In this document: one piece after another, positions 40,663 to 47,899 of the stretch
How the letters are laid out: each line of letters opens with the position of its first letter
Numbering within the stretch: the stretch's first letter is position 1
DNA from: Bradymonadales bacterium
GTDB taxonomy: Bacteria > Bdellovibrionota > UBA2394
NCBI GenBank assembly: GCA_007693605.1
Contig: REDG01000029.1
Span: 1-50,790, forward strand
Reading direction: 5' to 3'
Length of the DNA: 50,790 nt
Translations under genes and position numbers: made by a program
The notes under the pieces: model-generated
Seen by the model: only the letters and a program-made list of their open reading frames with translations
Databases searched by the model: none
What the model was told of the DNA's origin: nothing

Positions 40663-40957
40663 GATTTCGATTCGTTCTTTTCTCTCCCTGACAAAGGGAG
40701 AAGCTTCAAGGTCGCAATTCCTGTGCCAGAGGAGTTCGGCCCTTTGCTAGCATAAGCCCTTAAAATGGCTAGCGAATTTGGTGTCTGAATTTTGGGCTCC
40801 CCGAGCCTGTGCGACCCCAATTCCCATGGCTTGGCTTGATTTGCAAATGGCAGGCTATTGACGGGCTAAGGCTAGTGGTCCAACCGGTAAATTTTTTCAG
40901 CACAACACGGAAACAATTTACCGGTTGGACCACTAGTTTGGGCGATTCGCGTGGGGG
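40663..40957. other. Intergenic region with hairpin 40683-40701
   Basis: No gene is supportable in these 295 nt. Next to the ankyrin-gene start lies TCTCCCT-gacaa-AGGGAGA (40683-40701), a perfect 7-bp stem that would be in its leader on the - strand. The large inverted repeat at 40872-40936 is listed separately. Confidence 0.5.
40872..40936. repeat. Perfect 22-bp inverted repeat with 21-nt loop
   Basis: The left arm (40872-40893, starting CTAGTGGTCCAACCGG) and right arm (40915-40936, ending CCGGTTGGACCACTAG) are exact reverse complements. There is no T-run after either arm, so a simple intrinsic terminator is unlikely. It lies just beyond the stop of the GNAT gene at 40958. A dispersed palindromic element, a deleted insertion-sequence remnant or a dimeric regulator site are possible. 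Confidence 0.7.
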
Positions 40958-41392
40958 CTATCGGACTTCGGGGCTCCACACGAGAGTCTTGGATATGAGC
41001 CCATCAGAAGAGATCTTTATCTCTGCAACCACCTTGAAGCCAAATCTTTTATAGTAGGCCTCGTTGTCTGGCTTTTGGACTTCAAGCACAACTTTTTTCC
41101 CTTTGTGTTGGGTATAGGCAAGAACTGGCTCGATGAGCTTTCGGCCAAGCCCTTTCCGCTGTTCGTTTGGGTCAACGCCAATCAAGAAAAGATAAAGACA
41201 GTCATCGCCGCACTTTTCTCGGCGAATTCTTTGCAAATGACCGCTGAGGTGCATCAAGCCTAGGGAGTGAAGGGGATTGAACCTGGCAAAGAGCCCAAGC
41301 TGTCCATTAAGAAACATTTCCCAAGGCGTTGCATCAGCTCCCTCTGAATCGATCCAAAGGGCAAAAGATTTTATTGGGCCGCTCTCATTCAC
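40958..41392 (-). pseudogene. GNAT acetyltransferase, probably 5'-truncated by the Fic gene
   Basis: The frame encodes the C-terminal two thirds of a GNAT fold: FALWIDSEGAD (where relatives have aaLWl-pG), the acetyl-CoA loop GVDPNEQRKGLGRKLIEPVL, and NEAYYKRFGFKVVAEIKI. The first strands and helices of the fold are missing. The frame stays open upstream to 41488, but that DNA codes for the end of the Fic protein in another frame. The start is uncertain; GTG 41392 is the best. It may be a remnant, or a short protein without full activity. Confidence 0.6.
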
Positions 41393-41402
41393 ATGGATTT
41401 TT

Positions 41403-42974
41403 CTATCTCTTAACTCTCTTTTCAACTCGGTCCAATTGCCTTTTCCAATACTCGCTCTCGCCCCTAATGAACTTAGCGAAGGCCTCAATGTTCCCCTTAG
41501 TCGAGGCCATTTCTAGACTGCTCATGTATTCGTCCCTTTTTGCCGTTCTAACAATACACCAGTTGAAGCCACCGGAAATGAACATCAAGTTCATTAGAAA
41601 ACGAGCCACTCGACCATTGCCATCCATATAGGGGTGAATATACACAAAAATGAAGTGTCCAAGAATCGCCCGAACCTGTGGCTCAGGCTCATTCTTTAAC
41701 AGATGCATTAGAGATTCCATCGCATCGGGAACGCTGTCTTTATCGGGGGGGATGTAGCGAGAGTTAGAGATATGCACCTGTCCATTCCTGTATCCAGCCA
41801 AATCTGTTGACCGCAATAACTGCGCTCTAACCAGCGGAGAGAACAATTCCCGATACCAGCCCTGTAAATCCTGTTCAATGACATCTCCGGAATTCTCACC
41901 TCTAAGTACTTTTACAGCGCTCTTCATGACTGTTTGAAAGGCATTGTGATACCCCTTGGCAGCTAAAGCATCTCTCTGCCGTTGGTCCCCCTCTCTATTG
42001 TCTGGATCCCAGTTTCCATCCCTAATTTGTTTGATAAGCGCTTCCGTCACCTGATAGCCCTCGATCGAAAGCGAGTGATAAGCATCCTCCGGATAAAATC
42101 TCTCTATGATCTTCAATGTCTTTTTATCATTTTTTGACAACCCCGGGGCAGGCGGAAAAACCCTTAGGATGGTCCCTCTCATCTCACTCCATAGAGCTTC
42201 AAGTCGTCCGACGAATGGCGATCGAATATGTCTAGCTTTCAGTTGTGGTCGATCTGATTCAAACGGGTTCAACGGGGCGACGACCAGACCAGAGGCCTCT
42301 AAATCTCGAATGATTTGATTGGCCTTCTGTGTATCTCCAAGCGCTTCGTATGCTCCGACCACTCGCGCCGCAGCTGTTACTGAGTTTGTCTCCAATAAAA
42401 ACCTAGAGATTTGAGCCGCTGACTGAATGTGTTTCAGGGCAATCTCTACATTGAGCGGTTTACTCTTGAAATAGTTCTGAGACAGGCGGCAAATGGACTC
42501 AGGAAGTGCCATCACTTTAACATTCATTATCTCTTCAACTGCCTTCGGAAAGCTCCTTTCATCCGAGTACATCAAGAGGGATGTATGATAGGGGAGATCG
42601 ATGGTCTGATTACTAGCCTTTCTTGTGAGTACCGTTATCTGCGGAGGGATAACACTGTCTTGAACATGAAGGTTTAAAGAAGCCTCAGCAGATAGACAGT
42701 AACCGTCTGCCCCAAATCTGTCTGACAAATAGTAAGAAATGAATGCCCATAAACCATCATACCAGGCGGTACTGGAGCCCGCTGCGCTAGGGGTCGTAAG
42801 TAAATACCAGCCTCGAAAGATTTCGAATAAACAATTAGCCTTGATCAGGCGCTCTCTGACAAGCCTTGTAAGGTCTGTCGATTTTACTACTCCGCCTTTG
42901 CTTACAGACTTGGCTTTCTTGAGCGCCTCTGCCAGGAGCTTGTTTGGTGAATTTCCCTCTTTTTTCTCATTCAT
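41403..42974 (-). CDS. Fic-domain protein with AbiEi-like N-terminal half
   Basis: Fic enzymes transfer AMP or related groups to proteins. The Fic motif HPYMDGNGRVARF (His447) is intact, and the inhibitory motif S-x3-E-G occurs at SLSIEG (Ser301, Glu305), so this is a self-inhibited class. Residues 1-240 do not belong to Fic. They begin with a winged-helix-like region (GGVVKSTDLTRLVRERLIKA; FEIFRGWYLLTTP), then CLSAEASLNLHV and a helical part, the layout of AbiEi-type antitoxin/regulators; this is an inference. 523 aa. Upstream lie four 23-bp iterons, suggesting autoregulation. Confidence 0.88.
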   Translation of the reverse strand: MNEKKEGNSPNKLLAEALKKAKSVSKGGVVKSTDLTRLVRERLIKANCLFEIFRGWYLLTTPSAAGSSTAWYDGLWAFISYYLSDRFGADGYCLSAEASLNLHVQDSVIPPQITVLTRKASNQTIDLPYHTSLLMYSDERSFPKAVEEIMNVKVMALPESICRLSQNYFKSKPLNVEIALKHIQSAAQISRFLLETNSVTAAARVVGAYEALGDTQKANQIIRDLEASGLVVAPLNPFESDRPQLKARHIRSPFVGRLEALWSEMRGTILRVFPPAPGLSKNDKKTLKIIERFYPEDAYHSLSIEGYQVTEALIKQIRDGNWDPDNREGDQRQRDALAAKGYHNAFQTVMKSAVKVLRGENSGDVIEQDLQGWYRELFSPLVRAQLLRSTDLAGYRNGQVHISNSRYIPPDKDSVPDAMESLMHLLKNEPEPQVRAILGHFIFVYIHPYMDGNGRVARFLMNLMFISGGFNWCIVRTAKRDEYMSSLEMASTKGNIEAFAKFIRGESEYWKRQLDRVEKRVKR

Positions 42975-42998
42975 GACCGCACTCTCTTTGAGCGCTGC

Positions 42999-43090
42999 TT
43001 TCTAGAAGTTAGCGCAATGATTTACTAGATTTTAGTGTAATCTATTACTAGAAGTTAGCGCAATGATTTACTAGATTTTAGTGTAGCGAA
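42999..43090. repeat. Four 23-bp iterons upstream of the Fic gene
   Basis: Boxes TTWCTAGA start at 42999, 43022, 43045 and 43068, exactly 23 bp apart. Units alternate in two versions of TTACTAGA-N2-TTAG-YGY-AAT: units 1 and 3 carry CGC, units 2 and 4 carry TGT. As a result a 38-nt stretch is duplicated exactly (43002-43039 and 43048-43085). Unit 4 diverges in its last bases. The spacing of about two helical turns and the place over the Fic promoter indicate an operator. Confidence 0.85.
43034..43063 (-). promoter_or_regulatory. Candidate Fic promoter within the iterons
   Basis: Read on the - strand, TTGCGC (43063 to 43058) is followed after 18 nt by TACACT (43039 to 43034), with transcription expected near 43027 and the Fic ATG at 42974. 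The -35 lies in iteron 3 and the -10 in iteron 2, so a protein bound to the repeats would block it. Confidence 0.5.
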
Positions 43091-43527
43091 GAGGCCTCTC
43101 CGAACTGCAAAAGCCTTGAAATCACGAAGTTTTGTTGATATGCAACGCGCAGAGCCTACCAGAAGTTGGGGTTATCAGGCCCCCTGGCACCTCTTCAGTC
43201 ACTTGAAATCATTTGTGTTTTTACAGCCGCAAAAGCCGCCGACTCCTAGAAGATCGTGAAGATCCGGCCCTTTTTAAAAAGCGACAGTTAGACGCACAGT
43301 TTCTATCAACTGCAAAAGATTTTCCCAGTGGGAGTTGAGCTTCTGTTGTTGAGAGAGAGTTTCCGATTCACTGAGACGATTCATCTCACGGTAGACGATC
43401 TCATTTCAAATCAGGTTGCCGCACAAATGAGCGTTGATGAAGCAGGGCATTCAGTGTACTCGTTGCGAGACCGATAGAGATGAATCGAGGCACTTGAGAG
43501 CTGGCAGGGAAGCTTTGGTGCAGCCGC
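43091..43527. other. Gene-free stretch with a possible decayed frame
   Basis: No complete gene. A 61-codon open stretch without a start (43292-43477, +) has protein-like composition (QLQKIFPVGVELLL and LTVDDLISNQVAAQMS), and could be the end of a lost gene; it is not recognised. Nothing else is seen. Confidence 0.3.
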
Positions 43528-44529
43528 CTACTTGAAAAATTGAATCACATGATCGCTGTGGTCGGTAAAAACTCCATGCACGCCTAGAGTCTTGACAACA
43601 AACTTCAGGAGTTCATCATTCGACTGAAACCCTTCCCAGAGTTGATCAGATCGGTGAGTAAAAGGATGAATCTCGAGCCCCAATTGTTTAGCCGTTTTGC
43701 TGAGCAAAGTGGCTTGAGGGCGTCCTTTCGAATCGATGTCGTAGAGCAGCCGATAAAACGGTCCGATACCCACCGCATATTCTGCAACTTTCTGTAGGCC
43801 TTCCTCCGTGATCATATGCACATAATCCGCAGGGGCCCCCGGCCACTCGTTCATTCCAATCAATTGGATGAGCGGAATCTTCGTATTGAATTCTTCTTTG
43901 GCTCGGATCAGGTCGACCGGATCAAACGACTGAAGAAACACTTTGTCGGTCTTGTCCTCGTAGCCGTATTCACGAAGGACCTCTAGTACGATTGCCAAGA
44001 TGTCTCTGCCTTCATTTGTATAAGCTGGGCTCGCTTTCACTTCAACATAGATGCCAACTTGAACTCCTCGGCTCTCATTCATTCCCTCAATCAATTCGAT
44101 CCACTCGGCGAAGCTCGGCACTCGAAGCTGAGGTGCACTTTGTTCTGGGAATCTACCTGGAAAAGCCAAAACCTCTCCTCGTCGCCTCTCAAACACTCTC
44201 AGTTTTTGAATCTCTTCCCAGCTGAAGTCGATTGCGTAATAACGACCGTCGTCTCGGTGTCGTTTAGGAAAAACTTCGGAGACATTCGTGGTGGACTCTA
44301 AACTTCGGTCATGAAGAACCATCGGAATATTGTCTTTTGTGAGTTGGAGATCACACTCTAAAAAATCTGGACCAAAAGCGTGAGCCATTGCTGTTGCTTC
44401 AAGTGTGTTTTCAGGAAGATAAGCAGAAGCCCCGCGGTGCGCGATAACCCTAAAGTTCTCTCTTTCAACCTGTGAGCTCGTGCAGCTCTGTGCGTTTATG
44501 AGTAAAAGCACAATTATTGCCAACTTCAT
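43528..44529 (-). CDS. Glycerophosphodiester phosphodiesterase, exported
   Basis: Hydrolyses glycerophosphodiesters to glycerol-3-phosphate and an alcohol. The GDPD catalytic elements are VIAHRGASAYLPENTLEA, FLECDLQLTKDNIPMVLHD and the EVK of IYVEVKASP; the final strand GVHGVFTDHSD is also typical. An N-terminal signal (MKLAIIVLLLINAQSC) suggests a lipoprotein or secreted form, hence periplasmic action. ATG 44529 has GAGGAG 6 nt upstream and overlaps the preceding stop (ATGA). 333 aa; closest in style to GlpQ. Confidence 0.88.
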   Translation of the reverse strand: MKLAIIVLLLINAQSCTSSQVERENFRVIAHRGASAYLPENTLEATAMAHAFGPDFLECDLQLTKDNIPMVLHDRSLESTTNVSEVFPKRHRDDGRYYAIDFSWEEIQKLRVFERRRGEVLAFPGRFPEQSAPQLRVPSFAEWIELIEGMNESRGVQVGIYVEVKASPAYTNEGRDILAIVLEVLREYGYEDKTDKVFLQSFDPVDLIRAKEEFNTKIPLIQLIGMNEWPGAPADYVHMITEEGLQKVAEYAVGIGPFYRLLYDIDSKGRPQATLLSKTAKQLGLEIHPFTHRSDQLWEGFQSNDELLKFVVKTLGVHGVFTDHSDHVIQFFK

Positions 44530-44975
44530 TCTATTCTCCTCATTCGACTGCGGCATGAGTTCCAAAAGATCTCGTCTTTACAAAACATTGCGATTCCCAA
44601 GAATCCCGCCCCAATCATCAGGGTGATGTCCTTAGAGGGGATGATAGCGAAGGGGATATCAAAGCCTTCAACAGGAACTCTTTCAAAGAACCAGGGCAGC
44701 GGCCTGGCGAAGGCCGAAAACAGAAACATGAGAAAGAGAGATAGAGAAGAAACTCGCACATGCCATCCTATCATGATCAGAAATGAGGCTATAAACTCGA
44801 GTAGAGCGACAAAGCCGGCGACAAAGCCCACGGCAACAAACTCTGAATGAGGTCCCCACAAAGAGATTCCCAAAATCCAATGACTCAGCTTTGGCAAGCC
44901 ATGCACGAAAAATATCCAAGGAGCTAACGACAGCCTAAAAAATCGAGCCTTCCAAATTTCTGCAATGAAGGACAT
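44526..44975 (-). CDS. DoxX-family membrane protein
   Basis: A 149-aa protein with four hydrophobic segments. Features typical of DoxX are APWIFFVHGLPKL, an early helix, and a second helix FVALLEFIASFLIMIGWHVR with conserved Glu. The biochemical role of the family is poorly known. It is translationally coupled to the GDPD gene by an ATGA overlap, so the two probably act or are made together. Confidence 0.8.
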   Translation of the reverse strand: MSFIAEIWKARFFRLSLAPWIFFVHGLPKLSHWILGISLWGPHSEFVAVGFVAGFVALLEFIASFLIMIGWHVRVSSLSLFLMFLFSAFARPLPWFFERVPVEGFDIPFAIIPSKDITLMIGAGFLGIAMFCKDEIFWNSCRSRMRRIE

Positions 44976-45350
44976 TTGAATACACCGCTTTAATGGTCCT
45001 TTAGGCTCATGTAAAGTTTTCCCTAGCAGTTTTAGGTCGAGAGCTTTGCATTTCGGCTCTTGGCGATGGGTTGGGGCCCGTCTCTCTAGATCAGGGCGTA
45101 CAAGAGCTGCTCGCGGCAGTCAGGCAGCCTTAAAAAAATCAATACAAGCCGGCCCCTGGCGTTCACGAGCTGCTTTGGGGGACTTGGCTTTTGGGGCCCC
45201 TAGCGAACCTATTTTGTTTGAGCTACATGACCTTTCCCCCTCAGTAGTGCGAGGAGTCAGTTAGGATCACGAATGACAAGGCCGCGCTTATGAAACTGGC
45301 ATTTCTAAACTTTTTTTTGGACTCACGGCGCTTGAAGCATTTTCTATCGA
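44976..45350. other. Intergenic region without a supportable gene
   Basis: Between the divergent DoxX gene and the metallopeptidase gene. A 72-codon + frame at 45046-45264 is Arg/Ala/Ser-rich with no family resemblance and no ribosome binding site. A short start-less stretch near 45012-45130 (ALGDGLGPVSLDQGVQELL) might be a remnant. Promoters for both neighbours must lie here or just after, but none is clear. Confidence 0.4.
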
Positions 45351-45382
45351 CCTCACAGGTCGCTGTGAGGCTTAGATTTTTT
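45351..45382 (+). terminator. Intrinsic terminator-like hairpin without an obvious gene
   Basis: CCTCACAG-gtcg-CTGTGAGG is a perfect 8-bp stem with a 4-nt loop, followed by CTTAGATTTTTT. On the + strand this is a good intrinsic terminator, yet no + strand gene precedes it back to about 39 kb. It could end a small untranslated RNA or be left from a deleted gene. Confidence 0.5.
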
Positions 45383-45498
45383 GGTTCAAACCAAGATCAC
45401 TCCACGCGAGTTCAATTGGGCTAGGTGAGTTCAAATTGACAGTAAAGGGGGTGGGGTATAGGTGGGGAGATAACTCGCCCGGCGGGTCAAGGGTAAAG

Positions 45499-46485
45499 AT
45501 GCGATCTTGGTATTTCATTCTGGCATGTCTTCTGGTTCTTCTTGTTGATAGAGAGTGCCAGGCAAGGACATTTTTACCAGGGTGTTCGGGCTCACTCTCG
45601 GCACTTTTGAACTCTCATGAACAAACCTATCATCCTGTTATTCGAGTTACTCGTACTGCAAAACGGCTTACCGATCGGGATGTGGAAAATTCATTGGGCG
45701 TGATCTATGCCATTAACGATTTTTTTAAAGGTTTACTTCCCTTACCACCCAAGCTCAACCTCACCCTGCGCTATACATCGTACAAAACATTTTATGTTCA
45801 TTCAGAAAGGCGCCTTGAGATACCCCGCCGCAGAGTTCTTCGAGGTCAGACATCGAGCCGAGAGGAAACTTACATCATTTTGGCCCATGAGTATGGGCAC
45901 GCTATTTTCTCTCACTTGCTGGACCTCAATTTTCCGGAACTTGGCGAAAAGATCCAGAACCTGAAGACAGAAATCGATCGGCAGACGGGCCTTGAGGCGA
46001 GTTTGATTCAGGAGCTTAGGGCTCTCAAGGCTGACGACCCTAGAAGGCCAGATTTGCTCAATGAACTCAAGAGTTTGAACTCTAGGAGCTTACAGTTGGA
46101 GTGGCTGAAGCTGGCAGATTTCGGATGGGGTTTTGGTGAGCTGGCCGCAGATCTTATCGGAGTCGTCTACGCCGGTTTTGGCGAGGCCATCGCCGAAGTG
46201 ATTCATGAGCCGGGTGATGCGCGGTTTCGAGACTTTACCGTTGAGCATTCTGTTGAGGGTTTTGATCGAAATCAGGAGCACGAAAGATTTGCTCCCACTC
46301 GGTTCTGGCTGTGGGAAAATGTCTTAAACAGAGATGACTTCGCTTTGAAAGGCCCGAACAAAGTAAAAGTGATTCTGGAGGCCTTAATTGTCGAAATGAA
46401 AGAGCGCTACCAGAACGGAGAAATGAGCCTCTCTCCCGCCGAAAGCAATCGCCGTTTGATAAGACTCATTGAAAATGTACTCTGA
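45499..46485 (+). CDS. Secreted HExxH zinc metallopeptidase-like protein
   Basis: The family is not recognised by name. A signal peptide (MRSWYFILACLLVLLVDRECQA) leads to a protein with zincin motif ILAHEYGHAIFSH (His130, Glu131, His134). A possible third ligand is Glu214 in GELAADLIGVVYAG, as in gluzincin-like arrangements. A charged helical insert (residues about 140-205) separates the two. Start ATG 45499 (AAGGG upstream; 328 aa) is preferred to TTG 45436, which adds a non-signal leader. Likely periplasmic or outer-surface hydrolase. Confidence 0.75.
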   Translation: MRSWYFILACLLVLLVDRECQARTFLPGCSGSLSALLNSHEQTYHPVIRVTRTAKRLTDRDVENSLGVIYAINDFFKGLLPLPPKLNLTLRYTSYKTFYVHSERRLEIPRRRVLRGQTSSREETYIILAHEYGHAIFSHLLDLNFPELGEKIQNLKTEIDRQTGLEASLIQELRALKADDPRRPDLLNELKSLNSRSLQLEWLKLADFGWGFGELAADLIGVVYAGFGEAIAEVIHEPGDARFRDFTVEHSVEGFDRNQEHERFAPTRFWLWENVLNRDDFALKGPNKVKVILEALIVEMKERYQNGEMSLSPAESNRRLIRLIENVL

Positions 46486-46857
46486 AGGGAGGTGGCAACT
46501 GGGCATGGCCTGTCAAGCGAGTGGGCTTGTTGCGCCAAAGCTTCAAGCACGGCTTCTGACAACTTCTTGTGGTTGATGTTAGGCGTTCATTTGCGACGCA
46601 CCTGAAGCATGGGGATGTTCATGAGAACGACGGGAAAGGCAAAACTTTCATTCATAAAGCTTTTTTGAGTTTTCTTCTTCATAGTCATCTCCCGACTCCA
46701 CGCCACAGGCAATCCACCCCTTTCCTTCGCCGTTATGTCTCAGTTACATCAATTTTCAACCGTGCCACGGCATTCTAGAAGTAGTTCCCAGCCGCCTGAG
46801 CTGCTCCAGGCTGGTTTCCTGGCATTTCCTCATTTTTCTTGCAGCTCCACAAAGCGA
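46486..46857. other. Intergenic region, no supportable gene
   Basis: About 370 nt between the metallopeptidase and the BrnT-like locus. A frame near 46575 reads VRRSFATHLKHGDV, which recalls a tyrosine-recombinase helix, but the surrounding residues do not match that family. No terminator with a good stem is seen after the metallopeptidase. Confidence 0.4.
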
Positions 46858-46887
46858 TTGCACTATGATATAGTGTTAGATAGTGTA
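46858..46887 (+). promoter_or_regulatory. Promoter/operator of the BrnT-like locus
   Basis: TTGCAC (46858-46863) and TAGTGT (46881-46886) are 17 nt apart. Overlapping them are the palindrome ACTAT-gat-ATAGT (46862-46874) and a repeated ATAGTGT (46870-46876 and 46880-46886), the kind of site a ribbon-helix-helix antitoxin would bind. Confidence 0.4.
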
Positions 46888-46895
46888 CAGACAGC

Positions 46896-47213
46896 GTGGC
46901 CCAGTTTAGATTTGTTGAATGGTTATTAAACTGGCTCTTAGAGACTCCTGAACTTCACTTTAAGTAGGATGAAGGGAACCGATCGAAGAGCGTCACAAAG
47001 CATGGTATAAGCATTGAAGAAGTGGAAGAGGTATTCCGCAGCGGACTCGCGGTTCCCTTGGGGGTTCAGATCAGCCCGGAGGTAGATGAAGAACGCTTGG
47101 GAATTGTCGGACCAAACTCTGTGGGAAAAATGATGGCAATCTTTTCACCCTCAGAGAGGGAAAGGTTCGGCCGATTAGCGCAAGGCCGGCGCACAAAAAG
47201 GAGAGAGAAGCTT
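46896..47213 (+). pseudogene. brnT: BrnT-like toxin gene interrupted by an amber codon
   Basis: From GTG 46896 the frame reads FRFVEWLLNWLLETPELHFK, then TAG at 46965-46967, then DEGNRSKSVTKHGISIEEVE and EVFRSGLAVPLG; relatives of this RNase-toxin family have a Trp before the Asp (WDEGN), so a TGG-to-TAG change is the simplest explanation. The core after it is complete. No stop separates it from the antitoxin: its frame runs on into the next gene. A shorter product could start at GTG 47022. Likely an inactivated toxin. Confidence 0.6.
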
Positions 47214-47453
47214 ATGAGTCGATATTACGCAAAATCACTAAAAGAGTATGAGGAACCCTTTGAGTTCGACTCCAAAAAGATCTTAGAGGCCATGAGGCGA
47301 GCAAAAAAAGGGAAAAAAATTCCCACCAGCATTGCCTTGGAGCCCTCTACCATTAAGAGGTTAAAGGCGATTGCGGGGAAGATCGGGGTTCCCTATCAGG
47401 TACTCATGAGACTTTTTATTCTTGAGGGCTTAAAGAGGGTCAAGACGGGTTGA
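47214..47453 (+). CDS. BrnA/CopG-type antitoxin
   Basis: A 79-aa protein with its own strong AAGGAG (47198-47203) 10 nt before ATG 47214. The C-terminal half KKIPTSIALEPSTIKRLKAI followed by GVPYQVLMRLFILEGLKR is a ribbon-helix-helix-like DNA-binding and dimerisation unit common in BrnA and related antitoxins; the N-terminal part (SLKEYEEPFEFDSKKILEAM) would wrap the toxin. It is intact although the toxin in front carries a stop, so it may now be an orphan antitoxin and repressor. Confidence 0.75.
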   Translation: MSRYYAKSLKEYEEPFEFDSKKILEAMRRAKKGKKIPTSIALEPSTIKRLKAIAGKIGVPYQVLMRLFILEGLKRVKTG

Positions 47454-47460
47454 TAGTGAC

Positions 47461-47482
47461 CCCCACTTAATGGTGTAGAGCC
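47461..47482. repeat. Solo copy of the ISL3-type element's right end
   Basis: These 22 bp (starting CCCCACTTAATGG) are identical to the right inverted repeat of the complete insertion sequence (50269-50290). No transposase is attached. It lies 7 nt after the antitoxin stop and marks an older insertion of the same element that was largely deleted, or a recombination scar. Confidence 0.75.
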
Positions 47483-47500
47483 CTCGTTTGAGTGGGAGTG

Positions 47501-47522
47501 CTTTGAAGTGCGGGATGAGGGA
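47501..47522. repeat. Copy of the tRNA-Leu 3' end (att-like direct repeat)
   Basis: 22 bp starting CTTTGAAGTGCGGG match exactly the sequence spanning the tRNA-Leu 3' end and its flank, which is now split by the insertion sequence (48955-48968 plus 50299-50306). Integrases that use tRNA genes leave such direct repeats at both ends of an island, so this is a candidate attachment-site copy. Confidence 0.6.
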
Positions 47523-47572
47523 TTGACTGGGCCAACCCCAATCTGTAAATCATTGCTCAGGAGGGCTGTGTT

Positions 47573-47899
47573 ATGAAAATTATATTCATGTTGATGTTGT
47601 CGGCTTTTGTTCCGACACAGGGCTTTGCAGAAGCAGAATGGAGCGCTGCTCCCGTTCACGATGTTAGCATATTGGAAACATTTCCCGTGCAGTATGCATT
47701 ATCTTATGAGAGGCGGTGTAACGATGTGGCAGTTAAACCAGTAAAGTGGGTGCACGACTCAGAAGTTATTGTTGGAGTAATCGTAAAAAATGATCCATCC
47801 ATCCAGTGCTGGAGAGAAGAAGAGCAATTTGTTGTTATAAAAAATATCAACATATGGGGTGATCGAGACGATCCTCAGGAAGTAACTGTTCTAAAATGA
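47573..47899 (+). CDS. Small exported protein of unknown function
   Basis: A 108-aa protein with a clear signal peptide (MKIIFMLMLSAFVPTQGFA, cleavage before EAEW) and a strong AGGAGGG 8 nt upstream of the ATG. The mature part of about 89 residues has two cysteines (ERRCNDVAV; SIQCWREEE) that could form a disulfide, and a beta-rich pattern (EVIVGVIVKND; QFVVIKNINIWG). Not recognised. It lies inside the region bounded by tRNA-Leu 3'-end copies. Confidence 0.65.
   Translation: MKIIFMLMLSAFVPTQGFAEAEWSAAPVHDVSILETFPVQYALSYERRCNDVAVKPVKWVHDSEVIVGVIVKNDPSIQCWREEEQFVVIKNINIWGDRDDPQEVTVLK

Noticed and set aside
40872..40936. Ordinary intrinsic terminator of the GNAT gene
   Set aside because: No T-run follows the stem in the transcript direction, and the stem is far longer than usual.
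42999..43090. CRISPR array
   Set aside because: The repeats are contiguous 23-bp units without variable spacers, and no cas gene is near.
45046..45264. 72-codon + strand frame
   Set aside because: Arg/Ala/Ser-rich composition, no ribosome binding site and no recognisable domain.
46570..46600. GTTAGGC resembling an integron attC core site
   Set aside because: No matching inverse core (RYYYAAC) with the expected fold upstream was found.
46569..46778. Integrase-like VRRSFATHL motif in a 69-codon frame
   Set aside because: Only nine residues look like a recombinase helix; no His, Tyr or flanking family residues follow, and there is no ribosome binding site.
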